Source of the DNA: Thermoactinomyces sp. DSM 45892
GTDB taxonomy: Bacteria > Bacillota > Bacilli > Thermoactinomycetales > Thermoactinomycetaceae
NCBI RefSeq assembly: GCF_900107305.1
Contig: NZ_FNPL01000018.1
Coordinates: forward strand, 1-64,000
DNA length: 64,000 nucleotides
Direction of reading: 5' to 3'
Notes under the pieces: generated by a model
What the model saw: only the letters and a program-made list of their open reading frames with translations
What the model was told of the DNA's origin: nothing
Database searches by the model: none
Program-made: the position numbers and the translations under genes
In this document: in pieces, positions 10,893 to 24,131 of the stretch
How positions within the stretch are numbered: position 1 is the first letter of the stretch
Layout of the letters: every line of letters begins with the position of its first letter

Positions 10893-12431
10893 ATGAATCG
10901 TATCAAACGTGCTCTTGTTAGTGTCTCTGATAAAACGGGAATTATAGAGTTTGCTCAGCAATTAGTAGCTAAGGAGATCGAGGTGATCTCTACTGGTGGA
11001 ACGCATCAACTCCTAAAAGCAGCCGGAATTCCTGTAATTGGGATGTCCGAGGTTACAGGCTTTCCCGAAATCATGGATGGTCGTGTGAAGACTCTCCATC
11101 CAAAGGTACACGGGGGTTTGCTTGCGGTTCGAGATCTTCCTACTCATAGACAGCAGATGGAGGCAAACGGGATCGAAGAAATTGATTTAGTGGTAGTTAA
11201 TTTATATCCGTTTGCGCAAACCATTGCGAAACCAAATGTTTCATATGAAGAAGCAATTGAAAATATTGATATTGGTGGCCCGTCGATGGTCCGCTCAGCT
11301 GCTAAAAATCATCGATTTGTTACGGTAGTGGTCGATCCTGCAGATTATCAAAACATTGCTGGTGAGATTACGACTCGTGGGGAGACGACTCTGCAAACGA
11401 GAGAATATCTGGCAGCAAAGGCATTTTCCCATACTGCGTCTTATGATTCTCTCATTGCCCAGTACCTGAATAATCGCATGGATAATTCATTTCCAGAGCA
11501 ACTGACTGTCACGTATCAGAAGAAGTCTTCTTTGCGGTATGGGGAAAATCCGCATCAGCAGGCAGCGTTTTACCAAGAGACTCTCGTTACGGACGGACTG
11601 ATCGCTTCTGCTAAACAACTTCATGGTAAAGAGCTTAGTTATAACAATATCAACGATGCAAATGCTGCTCTCGCTATAGTAAATGAATTTCAAGAGCCGG
11701 TTGTAGTTGCCGTGAAGCATATGAACCCATGTGGTGTAGGAATGGGAGAAACGATTGAAGAAGCTTACCAAAAAGCATACGAAGCGGATCCGGTCTCCAT
11801 TTTTGGTGGAATTGTCGCAACGAATCAGGTTGTAACGAAGGAAGTAGCGCTTCAAATGAAGAAGCTGTTTCTTGAGATTATATTAGCTCCTCATTTTGAA
11901 GCGGATGCACTGGAAATACTTCGAGAAAAAAAGAATCTTCGTCTTATGGAATTAGGAAAAGCCACTCAAAGTAAAGGGAATTCGATTATTACCGTAGGTG
12001 GAGGTGTTCTTGTTCAGGAAGCAGACCTACACCAAGTAAGCCGAGATGATTGTCAAGTGGTAACGGATCACAAGCCTACTCAGGAGGAGTGGGAGCAACT
12101 CTTGTTTGGATTTAAAGTGGTGAAACATGTAAAATCCAATGCCATCGTACTAGTGAAGGAGAATCGTACAGTGGGAGTAGGAGCTGGACAAATGAACCGA
12201 ATCGGTGCCGCTCGAATCGCGATCGGGCAAGCAGGAGAACTTGTCACTGGGGCCGTATTAGCTTCAGATGCTTTTTTCCCAATGCCAGATACGGTGGAAG
12301 AAGCGGCAAAAGCGGGAGTAACAGCTATTATCCAGCCAGGTGGTTCTATTCGAGATCAAGAATCGATTGAAGCAGCTAATCGATTGGGGTTGGCAATGGT
12401 GTTTACTGGAGTTCGCCATTTCAAACATTAG
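10893..12431 (+). CDS. purH: Bifunctional AICAR formyltransferase/IMP cyclohydrolase PurH
   Basis: PurH performs the last two steps to IMP. The N-terminal methylglyoxal-synthase-like cyclohydrolase domain (about residues 1-145) shows [11 protein letters not shown] and [13 protein letters not shown]. The formyltransferase half has the catalytic VKHMNPCG and [12 protein letters not shown]. The frame is open from 10824, but AGGAGG a few bases before ATG 10893 gives [11 protein letters not shown] and the family's 512 residues. Confidence 0.97.
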   Translation: MNRIKRALVSVSDKTGIIEFAQQLVAKEIEVISTGGTHQLLKAAGIPVIGMSEVTGFPEIMDGRVKTLHPKVHGGLLAVRDLPTHRQQMEANGIEEIDLVVVNLYPFAQTIAKPNVSYEEAIENIDIGGPSMVRSAAKNHRFVTVVVDPADYQNIAGEITTRGETTLQTREYLAAKAFSHTASYDSLIAQYLNNRMDNSFPEQLTVTYQKKSSLRYGENPHQQAAFYQETLVTDGLIASAKQLHGKELSYNNINDANAALAIVNEFQEPVVVAVKHMNPCGVGMGETIEEAYQKAYEADPVSIFGGIVATNQVVTKEVALQMKKLFLEIILAPHFEADALEILREKKNLRLMELGKATQSKGNSIITVGGGVLVQEADLHQVSRDDCQVVTDHKPTQEEWEQLLFGFKVVKHVKSNAIVLVKENRTVGVGAGQMNRIGAARIAIGQAGELVTGAVLASDAFFPMPDTVEEAAKAGVTAIIQPGGSIRDQESIEAANRLGLAMVFTGVRHFKH

Positions 12432-12530
12432 ACAGATCCAATTTTCTTTTGAGAACAAAGATTTATGAAGTATCGACTTGTATTTTCCTTGCGTATACTA
12501 ATAAAAAAACGTTAAGGAGGATTCTCTTTT

Positions 12531-12809
12531 ATGTCGTTATTAAAATGGGCTTTGTTCTGGACGATCACGGCTGTCTTATTGATCGGCGTCCTTTCGTATA
12601 TAGGGTTTGATTCAGGTTTAGCAGTTTGGGGAAGTAATTTGAAATTTGGAGCAGGCTTATTCTTTGCGGTTGCGTTGGTCGTAGGGGGAGTACTCACAAC
12701 CGATAAAAATTACAAAGCGAAAACGAAAAGCTTTTATCGTGAAGAATGGTCCTTTATTTGTCTTCTTGTTACAATTTCACTTTTCGGTATTAGTCTGGTC
12801 TTTTCCTAA
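12531..12809 (+). CDS. Small membrane protein of unknown function
   Basis: The 92-residue product has three hydrophobic stretches (about 5-25, 38-56 and 73-91), with a short charged loop (DKNYKAKTKSFYREEW) between the second and third. Its size and pattern loosely recall DUF5316 proteins of bacilli, but I do not claim the family. AAGGAGGA lies upstream of the ATG. It sits between purH and purD on the same strand, 99 and 63 nt away, so it is probably co-transcribed with them. B. subtilis has no gene at this position. Confidence 0.8.
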   Translation: MSLLKWALFWTITAVLLIGVLSYIGFDSGLAVWGSNLKFGAGLFFAVALVVGGVLTTDKNYKAKTKSFYREEWSFICLLVTISLFGISLVFS

Positions 12810-12872
12810 ATCCTTGGGTGGACGGTAAGGTCGGATGATATGCCGATTTACCTTCTAAAGGGGGATAAATGG

Positions 12873-14159
12873 ATGCGCGTACTAATCATTGGTAGTGGTG
12901 GTAGGGAACATGCTTTACTTTGGAAGATCGCACAGAGCCCGAAAGTGAAGGAAATCTTTGTAGCACCTGGAAACGCCGGGATGATGAATGTGGCAAAGCT
13001 TGTACCGATCCCTGTAGATGATTTAGGTGGTTTGCGCCAGTTTGCTTTGGAACAACAGATTGATTTAACGATTGTGGGACCGGAAGTCCCTCTGCTACAG
13101 GGGATTGTGGACCAGTTTCAAGAAGTCGGCTTATCCGTCTTTGGTCCAAATGGACAAGCTGCACAGATTGAAGGAAGTAAACGTTTTGCGAAGGACTTGA
13201 TGAAAAAATACGATATCCCAACGGCTGCTTATCAGGTTTTTACTGATGCGGACGAGGCGAAGCAATATGTGCGTCAAGCGGGAGTACCTATTGTGATTAA
13301 AGCAGATGGTCTGGCAGCGGGTAAAGGAGTCGTTGTGGCGGCTACTTTACAAGAAGCCGAGCAAGCGATTTCGGAGGCTATGGAACAGAAGGTGTTTGGG
13401 TCAGCAGGAGATGTTGTGGTAGTAGAAGAGTTTCTTGTCGGACAAGAGTTATCCTTGATGGCATTTATAGATGGGACAACCGTTGTGCCGATGGTTCCAG
13501 CCCAAGATCATAAACCAGTCTTTGATGGGGATCTGGGGCCTAATACAGGTGGAATGGGTACATACTCGCCTGTGCCACAGTTCTCGAATGAAGTCTTGTC
13601 TCTCTCTGTTCAAACTATTTTAGAACCGATGGTACAAGCCTTCCAAAAAGAAGGAATCAATTATCGAGGCGTCTTATATGCAGGTTTGATGATAACGAAG
13701 GAAGGGCCGAAGGTAATTGAGTTTAACGCTCGCTTTGGAGATCCTGAAACACAGGTGGTGCTTCCGAGACTAACCAGTGATTTAGTTGAAATTCTGATAG
13801 CCGTAGTAGAAGGGCGCCTTCATGCAGATCTGGTTACATGGTCAGATGAAGCGGCTGTCTGTGTTATCTTATCAGCAGGTGGATATCCGGGCCCCTACCA
13901 GAACGGAGTGCCGATCACTGGCAGGATAGATCAGTTAGACGATAGGGAATCTGTATACCATGCAGGAACAAGGTATGAAGGTAGCCAGTTGGTATCAGCA
14001 GGGGGTAGAGTGCTTGGGGTGACTGCACTAGGAGAAAACTTGCAAATTGCTCGCGAAAAAGCATATCGCCTTGTGGAACAGATCCATTTTCCAAACGCAC
14101 ACTATCGAAAAGATATTGCGGAAAAAGCAATTCAATATCTGGCACAAATCCATATATAA
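12873..14159 (+). CDS. purD: Phosphoribosylamine-glycine ligase PurD
   Basis: This ATP-grasp enzyme joins phosphoribosylamine to glycine (GAR). It begins MRVLIIGSGGREHALLWKI and carries VIKADGLAAGKGVVVA, VEEFLVGQELSLMAF, and PNTGGMGTYSP, plus NARFGDPETQ near the metal site. An ATG at 12840 is in frame, but AAAGGGGGA before ATG 12873 gives the normal start and 428 residues. It is the last gene of the operon and is followed by a terminator. Confidence 0.96.
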   Translation: MRVLIIGSGGREHALLWKIAQSPKVKEIFVAPGNAGMMNVAKLVPIPVDDLGGLRQFALEQQIDLTIVGPEVPLLQGIVDQFQEVGLSVFGPNGQAAQIEGSKRFAKDLMKKYDIPTAAYQVFTDADEAKQYVRQAGVPIVIKADGLAAGKGVVVAATLQEAEQAISEAMEQKVFGSAGDVVVVEEFLVGQELSLMAFIDGTTVVPMVPAQDHKPVFDGDLGPNTGGMGTYSPVPQFSNEVLSLSVQTILEPMVQAFQKEGINYRGVLYAGLMITKEGPKVIEFNARFGDPETQVVLPRLTSDLVEILIAVVEGRLHADLVTWSDEAAVCVILSAGGYPGPYQNGVPITGRIDQLDDRESVYHAGTRYEGSQLVSAGGRVLGVTALGENLQIAREKAYRLVEQIHFPNAHYRKDIAEKAIQYLAQIHI

Positions 14160-14170
14160 AATGTCTTACT

Positions 14171-14207
14171 AAGGCCGTCTACTGATCGCTCAGCAGACGG
14201 CCTTTCT
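14171..14207 (+). terminator. Terminator of the pur operon
   Basis: AAGGCCGTCT and AGACGGCCTT form a G+C-rich stem extended by ACTGA/TCAGC, followed by TTTCT. It starts 12 nt after the purD stop. Confidence 0.85.
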
Positions 14208-14270
14208 ATGTAAATAAAAAAGAGGCAGGTCTGTACTTGCCCCTTCTGCATCTGACTCAATCAGATGTTA

Positions 14271-14483
14271 TTAGCACATGGTTGTTGTTTCTTTATCTCC
14301 CTGGATGCACATGGCGTGAACAGGGATTTGAAACCACCAAGCCCCATCTGTCCTTCGAATAGGCTGATAGCCGGCTTTTTTCAAAGTGCGAGCGACAGTC
14401 CAACTTGCGGTATAGACGGTGGCTAGGTTGGTGGATTCATCAAATTGGATCACGGTTTCTTTTTCCATTTCACTTAGAGACAT
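14271..14483 (-). CDS. Small hypothetical protein
   Basis: This short soluble protein of about 70 residues is acidic at its start and has a WTVARTLKKAGYQPIRR segment followed by GAWWFQIP. No family is recognised; similar small proteins occur on Bacillales chromosomes and phages. GGGGAG lies 11 nt before ATG 14483. A GTG at 14495 is in frame but sits directly on that ribosome site. It stands alone, convergent to the pur operon. Confidence 0.6.
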   Translation of the reverse strand: MSLSEMEKETVIQFDESTNLATVYTASWTVARTLKKAGYQPIRRTDGAWWFQIPVHAMCIQGDKETTTMC

Positions 14484-14495
14484 GTTACTATTCAC

Positions 14496-14704
14496 TCCCC
14501 AACCGGATCAGATTCCTGATCACATATTTTTTGATTTCATGTCTTTGTTCTCAAGTCCACGTTGCCACCTTCAAGTACGAGAAACTGTTTGTACACTATT
14601 TTTCGACGTAAACTGACAGATGCCTTCTTTTTTCTGAAAAATTTTTTCTTATCACTTCGAGAAATAATCTTTTTCAGAAGGTAATCAGTATCTTTAATCC
14701 CGGG
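14496..14704. other. Intergenic stretch, no gene seen
   Basis: AT-rich sequence. CTGAAAAATTTTTT at 14636-14649 and TTTTTCAGAAG near 14670 form a weak inverted repeat. No convincing open frame with a ribosome site was found on either strand. Confidence 0.5.
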
Positions 14705-14893
14705 CTAGTGTTCTTCATCGATACAAAGTTGTTTCATTCTGACTTTCGTAAAAAGAATCGTAATAGAAGTGATCTCCAAATGGTGATCGTAGTATATGTG
14801 AAAACGCCTCCAAAACCGACGGGATAAATGGGTAATTGACTTAGAGTGTATAGATCTATCTACGACCAGAGAGAAACAGCTAATCTCATCCAA
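14705..14893 (-). pseudogene. Possible SOS-controlled small gene, YolD-like remnant
   Basis: The frame is open on the minus strand for 62 residues from a TTG. Its C-terminal segment (RRFHIYYDHHLE then VRMKQLCIDEEH) loosely resembles the end of YolD-like proteins, which bacilli keep next to LexA-controlled Y-family polymerases; this is a weak match made by eye. A strong AAAGGAGG lies at about 14917-14924, but it serves a GTG that opens only a 16-codon frame in another phase. A frameshift may therefore have broken the gene. The promoter with a LexA-like box at 15016-15070 points into it. Confidence 0.35.
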
Positions 14894-15015
14894 TGGATCT
14901 GTTCGCTCACTCTATACCTCCTTTTTAGTTCTTGAAAACTATTATACGAAAAAGTCAGAATATAGGCAATAGATAAGACTTGGATTTGAAGTAAATTTCC
15001 TATGTTGAGTTAATC

Positions 15016-15070
15016 AGAACAAATGTTCTGTTTCTAATTTAGATTGTAACATAGTTTGTTAGGTTTGCAA
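15016..15070 (-). promoter_or_regulatory. Minus-strand promoter with LexA-like operator
   Basis: Read on the minus strand, TTGCAA (15070-15065), a 16-bp spacer and TACAAT (15048-15043) with a TG extension form a good promoter. AGAACAAATGTTCT (15016-15029) overlaps the start region and matches 12 of 14 positions of the Gram-positive LexA box CGAACRNRYGTTYC. The transcript would run into the small frame at 14893. Confidence 0.5.
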
Positions 15071-15082
15071 GTAGCAGATCAT

Positions 15083-15115
15083 AAAAAAAAGATCTGGCCG
15101 AATAGTGGCCAGATC
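15083..15115 (-). terminator. Terminator for the minus-strand DUF2892 gene
   Basis: GATCTGGCC (15091-15099) pairs with GGCCAGATC (15107-15115), and eight A residues on the plus strand give a U run in minus-strand RNA. Confidence 0.8.
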
Positions 15116-15140
15116 GACAAATCTGAGGACGAAAGTAAAG

Positions 15141-15398
15141 TCATTCGTGTGAACTAGATGTGGAGAAGCTTAGGACCATATCTTTGCTAAAAGAGGAACG
15201 GATTTTGTTGTAGAGAGCTCTGCAAGGGCAGAATCGAGCAATCCCCTCTGCGATTTTCATAACGGACATCATTGCGATAAAAAGGTAGCGTAGTCGATTT
15301 ACACGACGACGATTTAAATAGTTCATACTCCAGACTAACCCAAGCAATCCACAAGTGATTCGTACGATGGCATTTGCTGTACTAATATTTTTTTGCAT
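15141..15398 (-). CDS. DUF2892 (YgaP-TM-like) small membrane protein
   Basis: The 85-residue product begins MQKNISTANAIVRITCGLLG, followed by a first hydrophobic helix, a basic loop (YLNRRRVNRLRY), and a second helix containing AMMSVMKIAEGIARFCPC. This is the arrangement of the DUF2892 family, small inner-membrane proteins whose prototype is the tail of rhodanese YgaP. The MKxAEGIxRFCP motif is the best identifier. TAGGGGGATC lies before the ATG. Function is not known. A serine-rich C-terminus extends past the family core. Confidence 0.75.
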   Translation of the reverse strand: MQKNISTANAIVRITCGLLGLVWSMNYLNRRRVNRLRYLFIAMMSVMKIAEGIARFCPCRALYNKIRSSFSKDMVLSFSTSSSHE

Positions 15399-15538
15399 AT
15401 TTGATCCCCCTAGGTTTGTTGCTATTAGGTTGTTCTAACTTGCCTGCTCTATACTTAAGAGAGCAGAAAAATATGTTGAAGTTGAAATGAAATCGGGTAA
15501 TTAGAAGCGAGGTGTTATCCACAGTTATCGACTTGGTA

Positions 15539-15564
15539 GCGTTTGGATTTTTGTATGGTATAAT
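15539..15564 (+). promoter_or_regulatory. Extended -10 promoter in the gap before the ligase-like gene
   Basis: TGGTATAAT (TATAAT at 15559-15564) is an extended -10 element. The -35 region is weak: TTGGTA at 20 bp or TAGCGT at 16 bp. The rest of the 15399-15757 gap holds AT-rich leader sequence and no open frame. Confidence 0.45.
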
Positions 15565-15757
15565 AAGGAATATTTGATTAGGTTCTCTAAATTTCGGCTG
15601 TTCAACGACTAATGGTTTGTGGTAATCTTATATTTTCGCGTGGTAAGTGTAACAATGGATGTGATTTGAATCATTCCATACAACTATTTTGGTTTGTTTA
15701 TTGTAATTTCTTCATATTATTCGGCTTGATATCTTTAAAATAAAGGGAGTTAACATC

Positions 15758-17095
15758 TTGAATATGGAACGGAACCAGCATGTGATTCATAACCTCACTG
15801 CATTTTTGTACCTTTCCATTCTACTCTCCCCATTTTTACCCCCAGTCGCTTTAGGACTACTTAGCTGTGCTACTATTTATTACGTTAGGGGAAATTGGGA
15901 GTTTAGAAGCTGGCCAGAGGTTGTTTTTCTCGGCTTTATGCTAGTGACTATCATTAGCTGGTGCTACAATCCAACTTGGTATCACCTAAAAGACCAAGGT
16001 ATTACGTTCCCGATTGGGATCGTACCACTTGCAACATTCGGTGCTTACTACATGTTATCTATGTGGACGCGGAAGGTATTAAACTATAGTTGGCAAGATT
16101 TGCAAAAGGTATATCTCTGCTTTTGGCTTAGTGGACTTTATGTGGCTGTGATCGTATTTCTACAGCAACTAGATTGGTATGGATTACATGCTACGTGGGT
16201 AGGAGATTTATTAGACTTTTATCGTACAAACCGGTATCAATCAGAGAGATCGATTCGAAGCATCGGTACAACAGGTAACTCTAATTTAACAGCTGCACTT
16301 TTAATTTGTTTTGCATTATTAAGTATCTATGCCTCATCCGTTTTAAAAGGAAAATGGAAGAAAACGCTGGCCTTCTCGATGTTTTTTTTATTTTGTACTG
16401 CGATAGCGTATACAGGTTCTAGAGGAGCTTGGATTGGGTTGGTAATTGGCCTGATCGTTCAAGTATGGATGACCGGCCAAAGAAAATGGACTGTGGGTTT
16501 GTTTGCCACTTTTGTCGGTATCGTGGCATTTTTTCCATCTATTATTCCTCGAAAAGATACACTTGCTACTACCATTGACGACCGCTTTCAGGTATGGAGC
16601 ACTTCTTGGGAAATCTTTCAGGATAACTGGCTATTAGGAACATTACCGATTCATTTTGGACAGTTATATAAGCAGATAACCGGCAAAATTATCTACCATG
16701 CGCATAATGTGGTACTGGGTATTGCTTCGGAGTATGGAGTGATTGGACTCCTTTTATTTAGTGCTCTCATTTTCATGACGATTCGTCGAGCAAGGGCATG
16801 GAGGAAGGCGGCGAATCAGAAGGGAGAAAAACGATTGGCTGGTATGTTGATCTCACAGACAGTCGCTTTACTCGGTCACGGTATGTATGATTACCCGATT
16901 ATTTCGCCTCAAGTGGGTTTACTGTTTATGTTAAGTGTCGTGATGATTCATACACAATATGAACGAAGGTGTGTAGTACGGCCTAATTGGAGTGAAGAAG
17001 AGGAATCAGCAGATAAGTTAAAAGCCGCATCGTATCAGGCAACTCACGTATCAGCAGCCCTTTCTATTCGGAAAACTAATAAAAACGATTCGTAG
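15758..17095 (+). CDS. O-antigen ligase/polymerase (Wzy_C) family membrane protein
   Basis: The 445-residue polytopic protein has about ten hydrophobic helices and a large loop near residues 270-310. The TGSRGAWIGL motif at the start of a helix and the later HAHNVVLGIASEYGVIGLL segment are those of the Wzy_C/WaaL superfamily, which transfers or polymerises lipid-linked glycans on the outer face of the membrane. TTG at 15758 is used as start because AAAGGGA lies 9 nt upstream; an ATG follows two codons later. The gene stands alone, so its glycan substrate is unknown; a teichuronic or exopolysaccharide role is inference. Confidence 0.8.
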   Translation: MNMERNQHVIHNLTAFLYLSILLSPFLPPVALGLLSCATIYYVRGNWEFRSWPEVVFLGFMLVTIISWCYNPTWYHLKDQGITFPIGIVPLATFGAYYMLSMWTRKVLNYSWQDLQKVYLCFWLSGLYVAVIVFLQQLDWYGLHATWVGDLLDFYRTNRYQSERSIRSIGTTGNSNLTAALLICFALLSIYASSVLKGKWKKTLAFSMFFLFCTAIAYTGSRGAWIGLVIGLIVQVWMTGQRKWTVGLFATFVGIVAFFPSIIPRKDTLATTIDDRFQVWSTSWEIFQDNWLLGTLPIHFGQLYKQITGKIIYHAHNVVLGIASEYGVIGLLLFSALIFMTIRRARAWRKAANQKGEKRLAGMLISQTVALLGHGMYDYPIISPQVGLLFMLSVVMIHTQYERRCVVRPNWSEEEESADKLKAASYQATHVSAALSIRKTNKNDS

Positions 17096-17101
17096 TGAAA
17101 T

Positions 17102-17143
17102 AAAAACTTTGTACTCTAGATGGATGGTGTACAAAGTTTTTTT
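17102..17143 (+). terminator. Terminator after the ligase-like gene
   Basis: AAAAACTTTGTAC pairs with GTACAAAGTTTTTTT around a 13-nt loop. Confidence 0.85.
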
Positions 17144-17221
17144 GTTGTGTCCTTTTATGTTTAACTTTTCAAAATTCTGTCCATGATGTTATTAGAATTG
17201 ATAAGAAGAAGGTGAACATGA

Positions 17222-17848
17222 ATGAAAAAGTATTTATTAGTCACTCTAGTGATTGTTCTTCTTGCCATAGGTGCTCATATCAAGAATGATGGCTCTCTTC
17301 GATTAGATCCAGTACCCGTCGCAGCCAAAGAAATGGAATCATCATCAGCTAATACTTCTTCCTATGTAAAGATAACCATTCAAAAAGGAGACACTCTTTA
17401 CCGCTTGGCAAAGACGCACGGCACTTCTGTGCAGAAAATCGTGGAATTAAATCAGATTGCGGATCCATCTAAAGTTCGAGTAGGGCAATCGATTCGAATT
17501 ATGAGGAATGGAAAACAAGTAGTACAAAATTCCGTACCAAGTGAGTCCAAGACGGAGAGTTCGATACAAACATCTTGGCATCGCGGAAAAGTGTTAGGCG
17601 AATTTTCTGTTGTCGCGATGACCCCGCCGATACAAAGTAAGAGTAGCCTTAGTGGAGTTACCATTGGCGTGGATCCAAAAGTGATCCCTATAGGATCTAG
17701 AGTATATCTTCCCACCATCGGCTACCGCACTGCCCGGGATGCAGAAGGAAGAGTACACAGTAATCAGATTGAATTGTACGTCGAAAGCACTGCAAAAGCA
17801 AGACAGATGGGTACAAAGGAAAAAATGTTGCTGGAAGTCGTGAATTAA
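17222..17848 (+). CDS. Secreted LysM and 3D-domain protein (YocH-like)
   Basis: The signal peptide or anchor at residues 1-20 (KKYLLVTLVIVLLAIGAH) is followed by one LysM domain (about 48-95: QKGDTLYRLAKTHGTS...LNQIADPSKVRVGQSI), which binds peptidoglycan. A C-terminal 3D domain follows (VDPKVIPIGSRVYLP, then RDAEGR, then IELYV). The 3D domain belongs to the double-psi-barrel murein hydrolases. The third conserved aspartate is Glu here and the N-terminal part of the domain is short, so activity is uncertain. The gene stands alone with its own terminator. Confidence 0.85.
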   Translation: MKKYLLVTLVIVLLAIGAHIKNDGSLRLDPVPVAAKEMESSSANTSSYVKITIQKGDTLYRLAKTHGTSVQKIVELNQIADPSKVRVGQSIRIMRNGKQVVQNSVPSESKTESSIQTSWHRGKVLGEFSVVAMTPPIQSKSSLSGVTIGVDPKVIPIGSRVYLPTIGYRTARDAEGRVHSNQIELYVESTAKARQMGTKEKMLLEVVN

Positions 17849-17857
17849 CATGTATAG

Positions 17858-17895
17858 AAGCTACTAGGCTAATCGAATTCCTAGTAGCTTTCCCT
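17858..17895 (+). terminator. Terminator after the LysM/3D gene
   Basis: AAGCTACTAGG pairs with CCTAGTAGCTT (17880-17890), followed by TCCCTG. The T run is weak. Confidence 0.6.
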
Positions 17896-17916
17896 GTATT
17901 TCTATGACCATAAAGA

Positions 17917-17963
17917 AAAAAAGCTATCTCTTCAGATTTTATACTGAAAAAGATAGCGTTTTT
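17917..17963 (-). terminator. Terminator of the collagen-like gene
   Basis: GCTATCT (17923-17929) pairs with AGATAGC (17951-17957), with a TTCAG/CTGAA inner stem. A runs on the plus strand give U runs for minus-strand RNA, and T runs on the other side make it nearly bidirectional. It lies 65 nt past the collagen-like stop. Confidence 0.8.
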
Positions 17964-18027
17964 GATGTTCGGTTTTATGGAGAATAGGCCGTTATGATCG
18001 CCTTGTATAGATGCGTTTAAACCCCCA

Positions 18028-22809
<4,782 letters not shown>

Positions 22810-22987
22810 TTTTTCCCTCCTAACTAATCGGAATCAATTCAATACTATTCCCCCCACTCAGGGTATATGTTAAATTGGAATTGTACTATTTAGAATAAGG
22901 TTCTGTTCGCTTGGAATTGAAAAGATAAATGAGATCGTAAAAAGGTTATAATGTACGGTAGATAATGAAAAAAAGGGGGTTTATAAA

Positions 22988-23137
22988 GTGGCCAAAAAGC
23001 GTAAAAAAGAACTTCGTGTAGCCACGGTTGATGAAGTTGGCATCTTGATGCGAGATATCAAAGGAATGGGTCTCTGGCTAGCCTTCGTTGTGGTTGTAGG
23101 AGTCGCATTGGGGATGTTGTCCAAAAGTATTCTATAA
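22988..23137 (+). CDS. Small single-pass membrane protein (49 residues)
   Basis: GTG at 22988 is preceded by AAAGGGGG 8 nt upstream. The product begins VAKKRKKELRVATVDEVG, a basic cytoplasmic head, and has one hydrophobic helix (GLWLAFVVVVGVALGML) near residues 28-44. No family is recognised. It lies between the collagen-like gene (divergent) and the mscS terminator. Basic head plus one helix suits a small membrane regulator, but no function is claimed. Confidence 0.65.
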   Translation: MAKKRKKELRVATVDEVGILMRDIKGMGLWLAFVVVVGVALGMLSKSIL

Positions 23138-23152
23138 GATGGAATGAAATAA

Positions 23153-23199
23153 AAAATCGCCCCTTTAGGAAGCTGAGGTTATCCTACAGGGGCGATTTC
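23153..23199. terminator. Bidirectional terminator between small ORF and mscS
   Basis: AAATCGCCCCT...AGGA pairs with TCCT...AGGGGCGATTT, with A/T runs at both outer ends. It can serve the 49-residue gene and the convergent mscS gene. Confidence 0.85.
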
Positions 23200-23200
23200 G

Positions 23201-24121
23201 CTATCTATTCTTTTTTGAGCTTCCTTTTAATTGATCGGTAGATACAACCACACTACGTGGGGTGGCAATGGTGATTCCACGTTTATGTAAGCTTAACACA
23301 GCTTCTTTTCGCATGGCTCGTTCGACGATGAAGTATTCCTCTGGGGTTGCGATGGTGGTAATGGTAAACTGCACTCCATTTACATCCATGTTGGTAATGC
23401 CCACCACTTCAGGATCAGAAATGATCTGATCTTTATATTCTTCTTTGACGGTCATACAAGCTTCTTTTAGTGCTTCATCTACGATATCTAAATCAGAATC
23501 AGGTGGCACTGTGACCGGGACAATGGCACGCATTTTTTCCCGGTTATAGTTGGTCACTTGTGTAATGGTACCGTTTGGAAGATAGTGAAGCCTTTGATTA
23601 TATTCACGTATTTTCGTGATACGTAGCCCCACTTCCTCGACGGTCCCATTGATCTGTCCGTTAATTTGAACGACATCCCCCACTTCTAATTGACGTTCAA
23701 AGATCATAAAGAAGCCGGTTATAATGTCCCGAACTAAGTTTTGAGCCCCGAAGCCGATTGCAAGACCTAAAATCCCCGCTCCAGCCAATACGGGGCCGAG
23801 ATTGATGCCGATCTTCGCTAGTACGGTTAAGGCAGCAATAAAATAAATTACGTAGTGGGAGATGGATTTAATTAATTTGACCAATGTTTTGGCAGTACGA
23901 TTTTCCACTTTTCCTAGTGAAAAGGCTTGATCAATAACCTTGTCTAGAACCCGAACAACTAACCATGCGAGAAACATGACGAGCACAATATTAAAAAACG
24001 GAAATACGATGCTATTCATGGGATTCGATGGAATTCGATCCCAAAAGGATTGGAATCCATCTAGGATGTCTCCAGTAGCTGCGGTAGTCGTTGCTTCTTT
24101 CGGTGTTGTTGGAGGAAACAT
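23201..24121 (-). CDS. Small-conductance mechanosensitive channel (MscS family)
   Basis: MscS-type proteins open under membrane tension to release solutes during osmotic downshock. This 306-residue protein has three N-terminal hydrophobic helices. The pore helix is GPVLAGAGILGLAIGFGAQN (about 117-136), followed by LVRDIITGFFMIFERQLEVGD and the beta domain (VEEVGLRITKIRE, YLPNGTI). This matches the YkuT/YhdY type of bacilli. AGAGGTGA precedes the ATG. It follows yfhP by 10 nt on the same strand, so the two are probably one transcript. Confidence 0.92.
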   Translation of the reverse strand: MFPPTTPKEATTTAATGDILDGFQSFWDRIPSNPMNSIVFPFFNIVLVMFLAWLVVRVLDKVIDQAFSLGKVENRTAKTLVKLIKSISHYVIYFIAALTVLAKIGINLGPVLAGAGILGLAIGFGAQNLVRDIITGFFMIFERQLEVGDVVQINGQINGTVEEVGLRITKIREYNQRLHYLPNGTITQVTNYNREKMRAIVPVTVPPDSDLDIVDEALKEACMTVKEEYKDQIISDPEVVGITNMDVNGVQFTITTIATPEEYFIVERAMRKEAVLSLHKRGITIATPRSVVVSTDQLKGSSKKNR

Positions 24122-24131
24122 AGGATCACCT

